Below are positions 25,466 to 34,158 of a stretch of DNA of 64,000 nt, piece after piece. How positions within the stretch are numbered: the stretch's first letter is position 1; each line of letters starts with the position of its first letter. Made by a program: the position numbers and the translations under genes. The notes beneath the pieces are model-generated. The model saw only the letters and a list, made by a program, of their open reading frames with translations, was not told the origin of the DNA and did no database searches. This stretch comes from Nocardia sp. SYP-A9097. Its GTDB lineage: Bacteria; Actinomycetota; Actinomycetes; Mycobacteriales; Mycobacteriaceae. Where the stretch lies: the NCBI RefSeq assembly GCF_009649815.1, contig NZ_WJIC01000002.1, forward strand, positions 1 to 64,000, in the 5' to 3' direction.

Positions 25466-26231
25466 GATTCGCTCCTGTCTGGTTCACGTGCCCTCCGAAC
25501 GAGACAGCCTGCGAGTCCCTGACAGGCTCGACCGGTGATGTGTGGGTCACCCGCAAGCCGCGCGCGCCTCAGCGGACCGCTTACACCAACTCCGAAAACG
25601 ACTGAGCCCCATCGACATCCAGATGGGGTCAGGGATGCTCCCAGTTGCGGTTCGCGGGATTCCAGGTTCCGCTTGTCACACCGCCACCGAGGGGTCGAGG
25701 CAATCGATCCGGGGCATCCAGCGCGGTGTCCAGACGGTGCAGATCAGGGGCAGGGAGCTGGATCAGGCTTCCTCTGGATAACCCCGTTCCCGCTGCGGCC
25801 CCGGCGCGGCGATGACCCCGGGAAGGTTGAGGCGCGGCCGTCGGGACTGCTAGATCTGGAGTGCGAGAAGGGTTTTAGCAGATTCGAGAGGGACGTTCGT
25901 ACGGGCCGGGGGCACCTAATGTCCCCAGCGCCTCAACTTGTATGCCGCGTGGCAATCGCGGGATCCGCGCCTTGGTTCCCGTGTGGGCTCGCAGTTTCCC
26001 CATTGCCGACTCTCCAGGGCTTACCGGGCTTCAACCGGCTGCTCTGCCATCTGAGCTGAGAGCCGGTGTGTTTGCCATCACGGACACGCCCAGAAGTTTG
26101 CTCAGGGGTGTCATAGATGCATTCTGTGTCGGTCGCGCCGGTATCATTAACCCCGTGAGCCAGCAGTCAACTGGACGCCGGGTTCCGCAGTGGGACACGA
26201 CAATTGAATAACAACTTCATAAGGAGTACCC
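25466..26231. other. Long gene-poor stretch in the accessory island
   Basis: No convincing gene in 766 bp. Open frames here lack ribosome sites and recognisable motifs. The only structured item is the tRNA-like half at 26023-26066. The region looks like decayed DNA. Confidence 0.5.
26023..26066 (-). repeat. 5' half of a tRNA-Phe(GAA)-like sequence
   Basis: On the minus strand there is a canonical D-arm (GCTC/GAGC with an AGATGGCA loop) followed by a 5-bp anticodon stem (GCCGG/CCGGT, one G-U) and the loop TTGAAGC with anticodon GAA. No T-arm or matching full acceptor end follows. It is a tRNA fragment or scar, not a functional tRNA. Confidence 0.45.
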
Positions 26232-26357
26232 GTGACCATCGCGGTCTTTTTCGGTGCCGGTTCGTTCCTCGTCAACCTGATTGCCAACGGCCCGCGCGCC
26301 TACGGCAATCTGCGGAAGGGGTGGTACGCCGGTCTCCGGATGATCAAGCGCCGGTAG
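26232..26357 (+). CDS. 41-aa putative membrane-associated peptide
   Basis: A GTG-initiated ORF of 41 codons with a strong Shine-Dalgarno (AAGGAG, 5-nt spacer). The peptide starts MTIAVFFGAGSFLVNLIANG, a hydrophobic stretch able to span or dip into the membrane, and ends with a basic tail (RKGWYAGLRMIKRR). Small basic-tailed peptides of this type occur in toxin, phage and signalling contexts, but no assignment is possible. It lies alone between the tRNA-like scar and the five-gene minus operon. Confidence 0.6.
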   Translation: MTIAVFFGAGSFLVNLIANGPRAYGNLRKGWYAGLRMIKRR

Positions 26358-26424
26358 GACTCAGCCCGGAGGGGAGCGCCAGCACCTAGTGCCAGCCAGA
26401 ACATCTCAGACCCCTCCGGGCCTC

Positions 26425-26601
26425 CTACGCGCCGCCAGCGCCCATCACCCGCTGGCAGAACATCTCGGCCACGTCCACAATCTCATTGGCGGAACCTGCG
26501 CGCTCGATCTCGAGTCGCGCCCGGCGTCGGGTACCCTCCGACACCAGCAACTCGCCGAGAGTCCCAGCTTGTTTCTGCCTCGCTAGGGCTCTGTTTTTCA
26601 T
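26425..26601 (-). CDS. 58-aa basic helical protein
   Basis: A short ORF starting MKNRALARQKQAGTLGEL and ending with a Gly/Ala tail. It is highly charged, predicted helical (TRRRARLEIERAGSANEIVD) and has a single Cys. It is last in a run of minus-strand genes from 27992 downward, 75 nt after the preceding gene. No clear ribosome site. Similar small proteins are common in actinobacterial integrative elements; family not recognised. Confidence 0.5.
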   Translation of the reverse strand: MKNRALARQKQAGTLGELLVSEGTRRRARLEIERAGSANEIVDVAEMFCQRVMGAGGA

Positions 26602-26676
26602 GCCCGGACATGGGAAGACCCCCGGCCGAGGCGCGGACGGAGGTCTCCACGATCGCGCGTCACTCCTCGATCGGAG

Positions 26677-26847
26677 TCATTCCACGTCGCCGTATCGCCG
26701 TTGCCCTTGCGCCGCCACCACGGACAGCTCTTCCGCCGCTGCCTTCAATGCTTTCGCTGCTGGATGGTCGACGCCGAGGGCATCGGCGGTCCGCTCATAC
26801 AATGGTTGAATGTCCTGCGAGGTAGGAACATTCGAGCTGGTGGGCAT
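26677..26847 (-). CDS. 56-aa hypothetical protein
   Basis: A short gene with a good ribosome site (GAGGAG before the ATG at 26847). The product, starting MPTSSNVPTSQDIQPLYER, is acidic and helical (ALKAAAEELSVVAAQ). It lies 10 nt after the frameshifted secreted-protein gene and belongs to the same operon. Function unknown. Confidence 0.58.
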   Translation of the reverse strand: MPTSSNVPTSQDIQPLYERTADALGVDHPAAKALKAAAEELSVVAAQGQRRYGDVE

Positions 26848-26857
26848 GTCAAACTCC

Positions 26858-27323
26858 TCAGAATCGGGCTGGGCAATCGCTGGTCGGGATATCGCGGGTA
26901 GCTGAGTAGTCGGAGAACACGAACGGGTTCCCACCAATCTTGCCGGTCACCGACACCGCCATGCGCCATGTTCCGGCGTAGCACGCCGCCTTCACGGTGG
27001 GGTAGCTGTACCGGTTCGGCGGTGCCGGGGGCAGGGTGGCATCGGTGTTGGAGTTCGCCGTCACCCATTTACCCCCCTCCTTGTATTCGAGTGAAAGGGT
27101 CAGGATGTGTTCATCGGGGGTCACATCGCATTGCGCCCACCCGTCGGCGTGGACTTCGGCGGCGGCGGGCAGCACGGTGGGCGGGCCTTGGTAGGGCGTG
27201 AACTCGAAGTCACAGGATTTGGCGGCGGCGTGCGCCGAGGACGCAGCGGCTACCACCATCAAAGGTACCGCCGATCACAACGGTGACAACGGCGGCAACA
27301 GTGGGAATCATGTTGTTAGGCAT
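26858..27323 (-). pseudogene. Secreted protein gene with apparent +1 frameshift
   Basis: The 5' end has a very good ribosome site (GAAGGAAA, 7-nt spacer) and reads MPNNMIPTVAAVVTVVIGGT, half of a signal peptide. It then shifts frame: the remaining signal (LMVVAAASSAHA-AAK) and the mature domain lie in another frame. Removing one base from the AAA at 27261-27263 restores a continuous 154-residue secreted protein with four Cys (CDFEF, QCDVT, AACYAG, SDCPARF). It is either a pseudogene or a base error. The mature domain is beta-rich; function unknown. Confidence 0.62.
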
Positions 27324-27372
27324 AGAGTTTCCTTCAAAAGCAAACCCCCCGGACATACGGTGCGGGGGCAGG

Positions 27373-27660
27373 TTATTGCGGATCGAAAGGGGTTCTGGCT
27401 ATCTCGTGTAAGCGCCTCCCGTCGGTGTTGTCCGGCTCGGTGTCGACCACCTCGAGTGGCTCTACATCGATCACCTGGGTGATGAACCCGACTTCCTCGA
27501 GCGCGGCTACGCGCTGGGCTACCTCGAGTAGGTCGGAGATCGTGAAAGAAGCTCCGACCCAACCGTCTTCGGAGATGGGAGCCCATGAGCCGTCTTGGTA
27601 CTGCAACCAACGGGCTGGAGGTTCGTCAGCGAATAGCGCTAAGGCGTCATCGACGGACAT
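27373..27660 (-). CDS. 95-aa hypothetical protein
   Basis: An acidic, soluble protein beginning MSVDDALALFADEPPARW. A tryptophan/glycine-rich part (QDGSWAPISEDGWVGASF) precedes a helix with a VAQRVAALEEVGFI pattern. The ATG lies 8 nt after the stop of the recombinase-like gene, consistent with translational coupling. No family recognised. Confidence 0.62.
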   Translation of the reverse strand: MSVDDALALFADEPPARWLQYQDGSWAPISEDGWVGASFTISDLLEVAQRVAALEEVGFITQVIDVEPLEVVDTEPDNTDGRRLHEIARTPFDPQ

Positions 27661-27668
27661 GGCATTGT

Positions 27669-27992
27669 CTAGCTCGTCCCACCCGCACGGGTGTATGTGT
27701 TTTCTGGGCTTACCGTGATCACGTCGGTGTTCTGCATGAGATCCGAAGGCACGTCTTCCCCTGGGAAATGCGCCAAGCTGGGGGTGAATACCGCCTCGGC
27801 TCTCGTCCGGGTAACGGTGGCCTTCAATCCCGCAAGTGGGCGGTTGTTACGTCTACCGTCAACGACCACGATCTTTGCGAGGTCATAGCCCCTACGCTTT
27901 GCGGCACTGCGGATCTGGTCTTCGTCCCAGGATTGCTGTATGCCGGATACGTCGCTTCGACAGTATCCGACCGCGGTCGGCCGGAACTTCAT
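27669..27992 (-). CDS. Truncated recombinase-like (resolvase N-domain-like) protein
   Basis: A 107-residue protein whose first 45 residues resemble the serine-recombinase catalytic domain: AVGYCRSDVSG, an EDQIRSAAKRRGYDLAKIVV helix-strand and later AEAVFTPSLAHF. No DNA-binding or large C-terminal recombinase domain follows. The catalytic Ser normally two residues after the Arg is replaced (R12-S13-D14; S16 follows), so activity is doubtful. AGGGGA precedes the ATG. First gene of a minus operon and divergent from the XRE regulator. Confidence 0.65.
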   Translation of the reverse strand: MKFRPTAVGYCRSDVSGIQQSWDEDQIRSAAKRRGYDLAKIVVVDGRRNNRPLAGLKATVTRTRAEAVFTPSLAHFPGEDVPSDLMQNTDVITVSPENTYTRAGGTS

Positions 27993-28151
27993 TACGGGTT
28001 CCCCTATCGCCGTTGGATTGGAGTCCTCCGGCCATGATCGTGGCCATGGCCGGAAGTGAATTCAGCTCACCACCCGCGACGACTGTGGTGGAGAGATACG
28101 GTGGTGACGAACCACTACCCTCCGATCTGTCACCACAGGGGATGATGAGAG

Positions 28152-29390
28152 ATGGGCTCGAAGCCCCCAGGGTTCGCGGGTATGGACCCGAACCGGACTG
28201 GTTCTACGCTTCGTCGCTATCGGCTGGCCCGACAGATGAGCTTGCGGGAGTTGGCTGCCGGGTTGTTCTGCGACCACACCTGGGTACTTGCGATCGAGGC
28301 CGGTCGGAGGTGCCCGAGTAATCGACGATGGGTGGAAGCCGCAGACCAATTGCTCTCCGCCGGAGGCGAATTGATTTCCGCGTGGGATGCGGACCAGACC
28401 GAGCGAGCACGAGCAGAGGAAACCATGCGGCGGCTCGAGCGGGCGCGCCGGGAATCGGAGGCGTTACTCGTTGCCCCGGATGGCGTGGACCTGAACGACA
28501 TTCAAGACGACATCGCGCGCGTGGCGCGAGCCTCTGGAATCGAGGAGTACGACAAGTCGATCCACCATGCCCTCGAACTGCGCGCCGAACTGATGCGGCG
28601 GCTTCGTGAGGGTGCTCATCGCCCAGATGCGATCAGAGATCTCTATATAGCTCTAGGGCGGGTGTGCGGCGTGCTGGCCTACCTGACCTTGGACCTTGGC
28701 CAAGCGGACATGGCCCGCACTCACGTACAGGCATCGTTCCGACTGGCCGACCGCGCCGACCACGACGCCCTCCGCGCGTGGGCACGCGGAACCCAGTCTC
28801 TCGCATTCAGATTCACCAAGGATTTCGAGTTGGCTCGTGACGCGGCGATAGACGGACTCCGCTACGTCGGTTCGTCGACAGGTACGGGTGAGCCACGCCT
28901 CCTGTGTGGTCTCGCGGCTTCGACGGCGAATCTCGGAGATTCACGAGGCGCACTTGATTTGCTCGAGCAAGCGGACCTCGCGCGGGAACACTGCGGTCCG
29001 GACGAGCTGGAAGGCCCGCTGTTCGGATTCAGTCCTGCGAAACAGCTCTATTACCACGGCTTTTCGCTGATGTGGTCCGACGATCCAGCAATTCTGAAAC
29101 AAGCAATCAAGGCGTCACATGAGGCAATCGCGGCCTGGAAGGAAAGCACCTCACCGGGCGACGAGATGCTGACCTATATCTACCTGGCGACCGCTTGCGC
29201 CCGCCTAGGCGATCTGGACAGCAGTATCGAAGCTGTCGGGCCAATCCTCGAACGCCCTGTCACAGCTTCGTTTTCATGGGTCAAGAAGCGTTTGAACCAG
29301 CTAGACGAACTCCTACTGGAGCACTTCCCGGACTCGAAGAATGCCCAGGAAGCCCGCGCGACTTTGCAGAGTTACATCCACGCGGCTTAG
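28152..29390 (+). CDS. XRE-family regulator with TPR-like C-terminus
   Basis: A 412-residue regulator. Residues about 18-70 form an XRE helix-turn-helix (RRYRLARQMSLRELAAGLF...HTWVLAIEAGRR style), then a charged coiled-coil (residues about 90-115) and a helical repeat domain with ALRAWARGTQSLAF, GALDLLEQADLAREHC and TYIYLATACARLGDLDS. This type is common in actinobacteria and often controls an adjacent small gene; here the downstream partner at 29646 seems frameshifted. An alternative start is the ATG at 28182. It is divergent from the recombinase-like operon. Confidence 0.85.
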   Translation: MGSKPPGFAGMDPNRTGSTLRRYRLARQMSLRELAAGLFCDHTWVLAIEAGRRCPSNRRWVEAADQLLSAGGELISAWDADQTERARAEETMRRLERARRESEALLVAPDGVDLNDIQDDIARVARASGIEEYDKSIHHALELRAELMRRLREGAHRPDAIRDLYIALGRVCGVLAYLTLDLGQADMARTHVQASFRLADRADHDALRAWARGTQSLAFRFTKDFELARDAAIDGLRYVGSSTGTGEPRLLCGLAASTANLGDSRGALDLLEQADLAREHCGPDELEGPLFGFSPAKQLYYHGFSLMWSDDPAILKQAIKASHEAIAAWKESTSPGDEMLTYIYLATACARLGDLDSSIEAVGPILERPVTASFSWVKKRLNQLDELLLEHFPDSKNAQEARATLQSYIHAA

Positions 29391-29645
29391 CGAAAAGCTA
29401 CCTGTTCTGGATAGAAGGACCGATCTCTTCGGGGGTCTCTCCGTCTAGTAGTCAGGGCACCTGCTTCGGAGCGGCCTACACGTTGAAAGTGGAACTCGAC
29501 CACCTTCCGTAGCCGATACTCATGAATTCGGCAATCAATTCGCCCGCGCGTGCCAGAGATTGATGAGTGCCCTGGAGTCCAGATGCTGTCGATTATTGAT
29601 TCAATCTGGCCCATGATCAAATAAATTCCAGCCTAGACTATCCGT

Positions 29646-29919
29646 ATGACTTCTGCCGATGCGACAAGTTCCTCGCAATTGCTGGCCGAGCAGCGGGCGC
29701 TGTGGCGCAGGCAAGCGGCCTCTTTGCCCGCGCTGCGCGGAGGCAAAGGCGTCTGGGTTCCTCTCGCCCTCGAACTCGTTGAGCAAATCGGGGCTGGCAA
29801 GGCCATCGACATGGCCGCCCGCCCTGAGCACACTCGGAGACATTAGGTCGGCAGCGATGAGACTGCGAGCGTTGGCAAACGCCATCGAGATCTCACTACC
29901 GGAGGCTCGCCATAGCTGA
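29646..29919 (+). pseudogene. Small partner gene with apparent +1 frameshift
   Basis: The N-terminal part (MTSADATSSSQLLAEQRALW, then GKGVWVPLALELVEQIGAGK) stops at a TAG after 66 codons, while the natural continuation, LSTLGDIRSAAMRLRALANA, lies in the next frame and ends at 29919. Deleting one C in the GCCGCCC run near 29815 joins them. A TAGACT hexamer 6 nt before the ATG suggests a leaderless promoter. The reconstructed 90-residue helical protein resembles small genes that accompany XRE/TPR regulators, from memory. Confidence 0.55.
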
Positions 29920-29932
29920 TACTCGCTCTCAA

Positions 29933-29959
29933 CCCGGTGAACTGCTTCAGTTCACCGGG
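29933..29959. terminator. 12-bp perfect stem-loop
   Basis: Arms 29933-29944 and 29948-29959 with a 3-nt loop, between the 29919 gene end and the ychF stop. Suitable as a terminator for either gene. Confidence 0.65.
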
Positions 29960-30039
29960 CTCTGCTCCACAAGCCTGACGCCGCCCTGGTCGGGTAACCG
30001 GGAGGCATTCGGCATCGGCTCATTTGAGCCCAGCAGGAC

Positions 30040-31119
30040 TCAGACGTTGAAGCGGAATTCGACGACGTCGCCGTCGACCATGACGTATTCCTTGCCTTCC
30101 ATGCGGACCTTGCCGGCGGCTTTGGCTGCTGCCATGGAGCCGGCTTCGACGAGGTCGTTGAAGGCTACGATTTCGGCTTTGATGAAGCCGCGTTCGAAGT
30201 CGGTGTGGATTACGCCGGCGGCCTTGGGGGCGGTGTCGCCCTGGTGGATGGTCCAGGCGCGGGATTCTTTCGGGCCTGCGGTCAGGTAGGTCTGGAGGCC
30301 GAGGGTGTGGAAACCGGCTCGGGCGAGGGCGTGCAGGCCGGGCTCGGATTGGCCGATGGACTCCAGGAGTTCCAGGGCGGATTCGTCGTCTAGTTCGATG
30401 AGTTCGAACTCGATTTTGGCGTCGAGGAAGACGGCGTCGGCGGGGGCGACGGCGGCTTTCAGCTCGGCCTTCTTGGCCTCGTCGGTGAGGACGGCTTCGT
30501 CGGCGTTGAAGACGTAGAGGAACGGCTTGATGGTGAGCAGCGAAAGTTCTTTCAGCAGCTCGACATCCAGCTCCTTCTGGGCGGCAAAGAGGGTGCGGCC
30601 GGTGTTCAGGATTTCCTGCGCCTGCTTGGCGGCATCGGCTACCGGCTTGCGGTCCTTCTTGACGCGGGCTTCCTTGTCGAGGCGGACGACCGCCTTCTCC
30701 AAGGTTTGCATGTCGGCGAGGATGAGCTCGGTTTCGATGACCTCGATATCGGCGAGGGGATCGACCTTGCCGTCGACGTGGACCACGTCGCTGTCGGCGA
30801 AGACTCGCACGACCTGGCAGATGGCGTCGGCTTCACGGATATTGGCGAGGAACTTATTGCCCAGGCCCTCGCCTTCCGAGGCGCCCTTGACGATGCCCGC
30901 GATATCGACGAACGTCACCACTGCGGGGAGTTGGCGCTCGGAGCCGAAGATTTCGGCGAGCTTGGCCAGCCTCGGATCGGGCAGCGGAACGACGCCGGTA
31001 TTCGGCTCGATCGTGGCGAACGGGTAGTTCGCCGCCAGCACGTCGTTGCGGGTCAGCGCATTGAAGAGCGTCGACTTTCCGACGTTGGGCAGGCCGACGA
31101 TTCCAAGGGTGAGACTCAC
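30040..31119 (-). CDS. ychF: Redox-regulated ATPase YchF
   Basis: A 359-residue Obg-family NTPase. G1 is GLPNVGKST (residues 9-17), followed by [12 protein letters not shown], and the G4 site reads FNADE rather than NKxD, the mark of ATP-preferring YchF. The TGS-like domain completes the C-terminus, ending in a [12 protein letters not shown] pattern. The start is GTG at 31119. YchF associates with ribosomes and the proteasome and modulates oxidative-stress responses. Length typical. It flanks the right side of the accessory island. Confidence 0.96.
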   Translation of the reverse strand: MSLTLGIVGLPNVGKSTLFNALTRNDVLAANYPFATIEPNTGVVPLPDPRLAKLAEIFGSERQLPAVVTFVDIAGIVKGASEGEGLGNKFLANIREADAICQVVRVFADSDVVHVDGKVDPLADIEVIETELILADMQTLEKAVVRLDKEARVKKDRKPVADAAKQAQEILNTGRTLFAAQKELDVELLKELSLLTIKPFLYVFNADEAVLTDEAKKAELKAAVAPADAVFLDAKIEFELIELDDESALELLESIGQSEPGLHALARAGFHTLGLQTYLTAGPKESRAWTIHQGDTAPKAAGVIHTDFERGFIKAEIVAFNDLVEAGSMAAAKAAGKVRMEGKEYVMVDGDVVEFRFNV

Positions 31120-31198
31120 GAGAACGAGAGTTTACCTGCGCACTTGCGACGGAACGGACCCGGGCCGCGCGGGCTGGGTCCGTTCGGTGATCGGGAGA

Positions 31199-32437
31199 TC
31201 AGTCGAGCGCGCCGCGTACGGCATTCGCCATCACCGCGTATCCGGCGTCGCCGGGGTGCAGATGGTCACCGCTGTCGAGGCCGGGAGCCAGGCGCTTGGG
31301 ATCGGCCGGATCGGCGAGTGCGGCCTCGAGATCGACCACGGCATCGAACTCGCCGGAGCCGCGAATCCAGGAGTTGACCGCGGTGCGCACGGCTTCCTTG
31401 TCGGCGTCGTAGTACTGCGAGCCCGCGAAAGGCAGGATGGTCGCGCCGATTACCCGCAGTCCGGCGGCGCGCGCCTCGGCGATGAGGGTGCGCTGGCCCG
31501 CGATCAGCTGATCGGCGGAGACGACCGGGAAGGGCGCGCCCATGGGGATACCGCCACCGCTGAGCCCGATGTCATTGATGCCCTCCAGGATTGCCACCGT
31601 GCCGACACCGGGCTGGCCCAGGACATCGCGGTGGAAGCGGGACAGGGCACTGTCACCGAGCCAGGCCGAATCCACCGTCACACGATTGCCGCCGATGCCG
31701 AGATTCAGGATCGGACGTGATTGTCCTTGTGAGGCAAGCTGTTCGGCCAGCTCATCCGGGTAGGTGTGGTGCGCGTCCACGGTGGAGGCGGCACCGTCGG
31801 TGATGGAGTCACCGAAGAGCGCCACGCCGGAGCGGTGCGGGAGCACGTCGAGGGTTTCGACAGCCGCCAGGTAGTACGAGGATTCGGAGGTCTCGGTGAA
31901 CCCGTCGCCCGCGATATCGGCGCGATGATCACCCGTTCCACGGAACGAAGTACCCAGTGCCTGAGCGTGATACGTCGCGGGACCGGTGGGTTGCGCGAAG
32001 TACAGCGTCACGGTGAGGGAATCCAGCGGCGCGACCGGCAGCACGATCGGGTCGGTGACGGCCTCGGTTCCGGCGGCGATACGGAACGTCTGGTTAGCAC
32101 CGATAGTCAAGGGCCGCAGGCTGTCCGGGCGAACGGACACACCCTTGTCGGTGCGCGCGAGAGTCGCACCGGTCACCTCCAGTGGCTGCGTACCGTAACT
32201 GTTCGAAAGCCGTAGTCGCAGTACCGATCCCCCGCTGCTGACCCGAATCACCTGACGCACCGACTGATTCGCAAACCCCTCCTGAGCCCAGTTGGGCGCG
32301 AAGCTCATATTGGGCAGTTGGGTTGCGGTCGCCCACACGGATTGCCATCCGGGACCCGAAACCGGCGCTGCGGCAGCCGCTCCGGCGAAGACTAGTAGCG
32401 CCGCGAGTAGTGCGGCGAGCGCGGTGACGATACGCAC
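31199..32437 (-). CDS. Secreted SGNH/GDSL hydrolase (copy 1)
   Basis: A 412-residue secreted esterase. Signal peptide 1-24; a beta-sandwich-like N-domain (residues about 25-190) precedes the SGNH domain: GDSITDG with nucleophile S211, GIGGN (248-252), GIND (286-289) and DHLHP with the D391/H394 dyad. Such esterases deacylate polysaccharides or lipids. Start is a GTG with AAGGGA upstream. It is a tandem paralogue of the following gene; both are transcribed the same way with 97 bp between them. Confidence 0.9.
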   Translation of the reverse strand: MRIVTALAALLAALLVFAGAAAAAPVSGPGWQSVWATATQLPNMSFAPNWAQEGFANQSVRQVIRVSSGGSVLRLRLSNSYGTQPLEVTGATLARTDKGVSVRPDSLRPLTIGANQTFRIAAGTEAVTDPIVLPVAPLDSLTVTLYFAQPTGPATYHAQALGTSFRGTGDHRADIAGDGFTETSESSYYLAAVETLDVLPHRSGVALFGDSITDGAASTVDAHHTYPDELAEQLASQGQSRPILNLGIGGNRVTVDSAWLGDSALSRFHRDVLGQPGVGTVAILEGINDIGLSGGGIPMGAPFPVVSADQLIAGQRTLIAEARAAGLRVIGATILPFAGSQYYDADKEAVRTAVNSWIRGSGEFDAVVDLEAALADPADPKRLAPGLDSGDHLHPGDAGYAVMANAVRGALD

Positions 32438-32534
32438 GGGCAGATCCCTTCGTCGGCCTTGTGCCGCCCGATCCGGGTGGCACGAGCCAAACCAACTCCA
32501 TGCGTGCGCATTTGATTCCCGAGGGGTCGCGGTG

Positions 32535-33794
32535 TCAGTTCAGGACCGTGGCGACGGCCGCTGCCAGGGCGGCGTATCCGGCATCGTTCGGATGCAGGTG
32601 GTCGCCGCTGTCGAAGGCGAGGGCAAGGCGATCGGGGTTGGCCGGATCGGCAAGTGCGGTAGCCGAATCCACCACGGCGTCGTACTCGCCGGAGCCGAGG
32701 ATCCAAGCATTGACCGCCCTGCGGACGCTCTCGCGTTCGGCATAACGCGCCCGATCACCGCCGCCGAAACCCGAACCCGAGGCGGGCAGAATCGTCGCGC
32801 CGATCACCCGCAGACCCGCCGCGCGCGCTTGCGCGATGAGGGTGCGGAAACCGGCGATCAACTGCTCGGCGGAGACCCCCTGGATCGGTGCGCCCAGCGC
32901 CATATTCGCGCCATTGAGCCAGATGTCGTTGATGCCCTCCAGGATTACGACGGTGCCGATACCGGGCTGGTCGAGCACATCGCGGCGGAACCGGGACAGC
33001 CCACTCTCCCCCAGCCACTGCGAATCGGCGGTCAAACAGTTGCCGCCGATGCCGAGATTGAGCACCGGACGCGGAAATCCCTGCGCGACAAAGTATTCGG
33101 CCAGCTTGTCCGGATAATTGCGGTGCGCGTCGTAGGTGGAGCCGACACCCTCGGTGAACGAGTCGCCGAACAGGGCGACCGACGACCTGCGCGGTAACGC
33201 GACCTCGGACTCCACGGCCGCCAGGTAGTACCAGGACGACGAGTTCACGGTGAAAGCATTACCGGAGGCATCGGAGCGATGATCATCCCAGGCCAGATAT
33301 GAAGTGTTCTGCGCCTGAGCGTGATACGTCGCCGGACCGGTCGCATCGGCGAAGTAGAAGGTCACCGTCAACTGCTCCAGCGCCCGCACCGGCAGCCGGA
33401 TCGGATCGGTGACGGCGTCCTCACCGGGCTCGATCCGAAACGCGAACGTGGATCCGATTGTCAACTGCCGCAGGCTATCCGAACGCACCGCCGCACCGCC
33501 CGCGCTCCTTGCGATGGTGGCACCGGTCACCCGCAGCGGCTGCGTGCCGAACCGATTCGACAATCGCAGTCGCAGTATCGATCCCGCGTCGCCGACCCGA
33601 ATAACTTGGCGCACAGTCTGATTCCCGAAGCCGACGCCGGACCAGTTGGGCGCGAAACTGTCACCGGGCCGCTGCATCGCGCTGACCCATACCGGCTGCC
33701 ATCCCGGCGCGGCGACCGGTGCGGCGGCGGCGAGAACGAAGACGAGGAGCAGGCCGAATGCGGCGGCGATGACACGCACGGCGTTCCGCTTCAT
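32535..33794 (-). CDS. Secreted SGNH/GDSL hydrolase (copy 2)
   Basis: A 419-residue paralogue of copy 1, with a signal peptide ending near residue 27 and the same two-domain plan: GDSFTEG, GIGGN, GIND and DHLHP are all present. Sequence is highly similar along the whole length, indicating tandem duplication with diversification (WLNGANMALG in place of LSGGGIPMG). The ATG at 33794 is preferred over a longer frame that adds a non-signal-like leader. Likely outside the cell or in the envelope. Substrate unknown. Confidence 0.9.
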   Translation of the reverse strand: MKRNAVRVIAAAFGLLLVFVLAAAAPVAAPGWQPVWVSAMQRPGDSFAPNWSGVGFGNQTVRQVIRVGDAGSILRLRLSNRFGTQPLRVTGATIARSAGGAAVRSDSLRQLTIGSTFAFRIEPGEDAVTDPIRLPVRALEQLTVTFYFADATGPATYHAQAQNTSYLAWDDHRSDASGNAFTVNSSSWYYLAAVESEVALPRRSSVALFGDSFTEGVGSTYDAHRNYPDKLAEYFVAQGFPRPVLNLGIGGNCLTADSQWLGESGLSRFRRDVLDQPGIGTVVILEGINDIWLNGANMALGAPIQGVSAEQLIAGFRTLIAQARAAGLRVIGATILPASGSGFGGGDRARYAERESVRRAVNAWILGSGEYDAVVDSATALADPANPDRLALAFDSGDHLHPNDAGYAALAAAVATVLN

Positions 33795-34158
33795 CGGCTT
33801 TCGAGCCGTACCAGCGAAATCGACACCGTGCATGTACACCACCTTCGCACTGCGCCGCCGAATTCTCGTGGCGGATCAGGCGCGCGGGTCCCGCCCGAGG
33901 TATCCGAGCAGCTCATCGGCGACGGGAGCGGCACTCGCGGAACCGGATTCGATGATCGCGGCGTACGCACCCCGCTGCCGCAGCGGTTCCACAGCCCCCG
34001 GCCCGCCGATACTCCGCCGCCACCCCGCCGGAGCGCTGAACCCACCGTTTTGTGACACCGCACGGCTATGCCGTTTGTCACCCCGCCACCCCGTCACAGT
34101 CTTCGGGCGCGCGGCATCTTGTGGGCATCCGAATACGCACCACTAGTGAGGACGAATC
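33795..34158. other. Divergent intergenic region, esterase 2 to AhpD-like 2
   Basis: A 364-bp gap holding promoters in both directions and the doubtful ORF at 33876-34058. No repeats seen. Confidence 0.5.
33876..34058 (-). CDS. Possible 60-aa ORF or gene fragment
   Basis: An open frame in the intergenic stretch upstream of the esterases reads from GTG 34058 (MSQNGGFSAPAGWRR) to GRDPRA. It has coding-like composition (AYAAIIESGSASAAPVADEL, a pattern recalling the C-termini of transpeptidase-like proteins), but no ribosome site. It may be a real small gene or a 3' remnant. Weak call. Confidence 0.3.
   Translation of the reverse strand: MSQNGGFSAPAGWRRSIGGPGAVEPLRQRGAYAAIIESGSASAAPVADELLGYLGRDPRA

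Noticed and set aside
25535..26059. 174-codon plus-strand frame in the island
   Set aside because: No ribosome site, no motif, and it crosses the tRNA-like fragment.
26023..26100. A complete tRNA gene
   Set aside because: D- and anticodon arms are present but there is no T-arm with TTCRA and the acceptor ends do not pair fully; kept only as a fragment.
27836..28321. Plus-strand frame upstream of the XRE regulator
   Set aside because: Overlaps the recombinase-like gene antisense and then the regulator in another frame; no start signal.
29387..29645. Small gene between the XRE regulator and the frameshifted partner
   Set aside because: Frames on both strands lack ribosome sites and recognisable sequence; region left unassigned.
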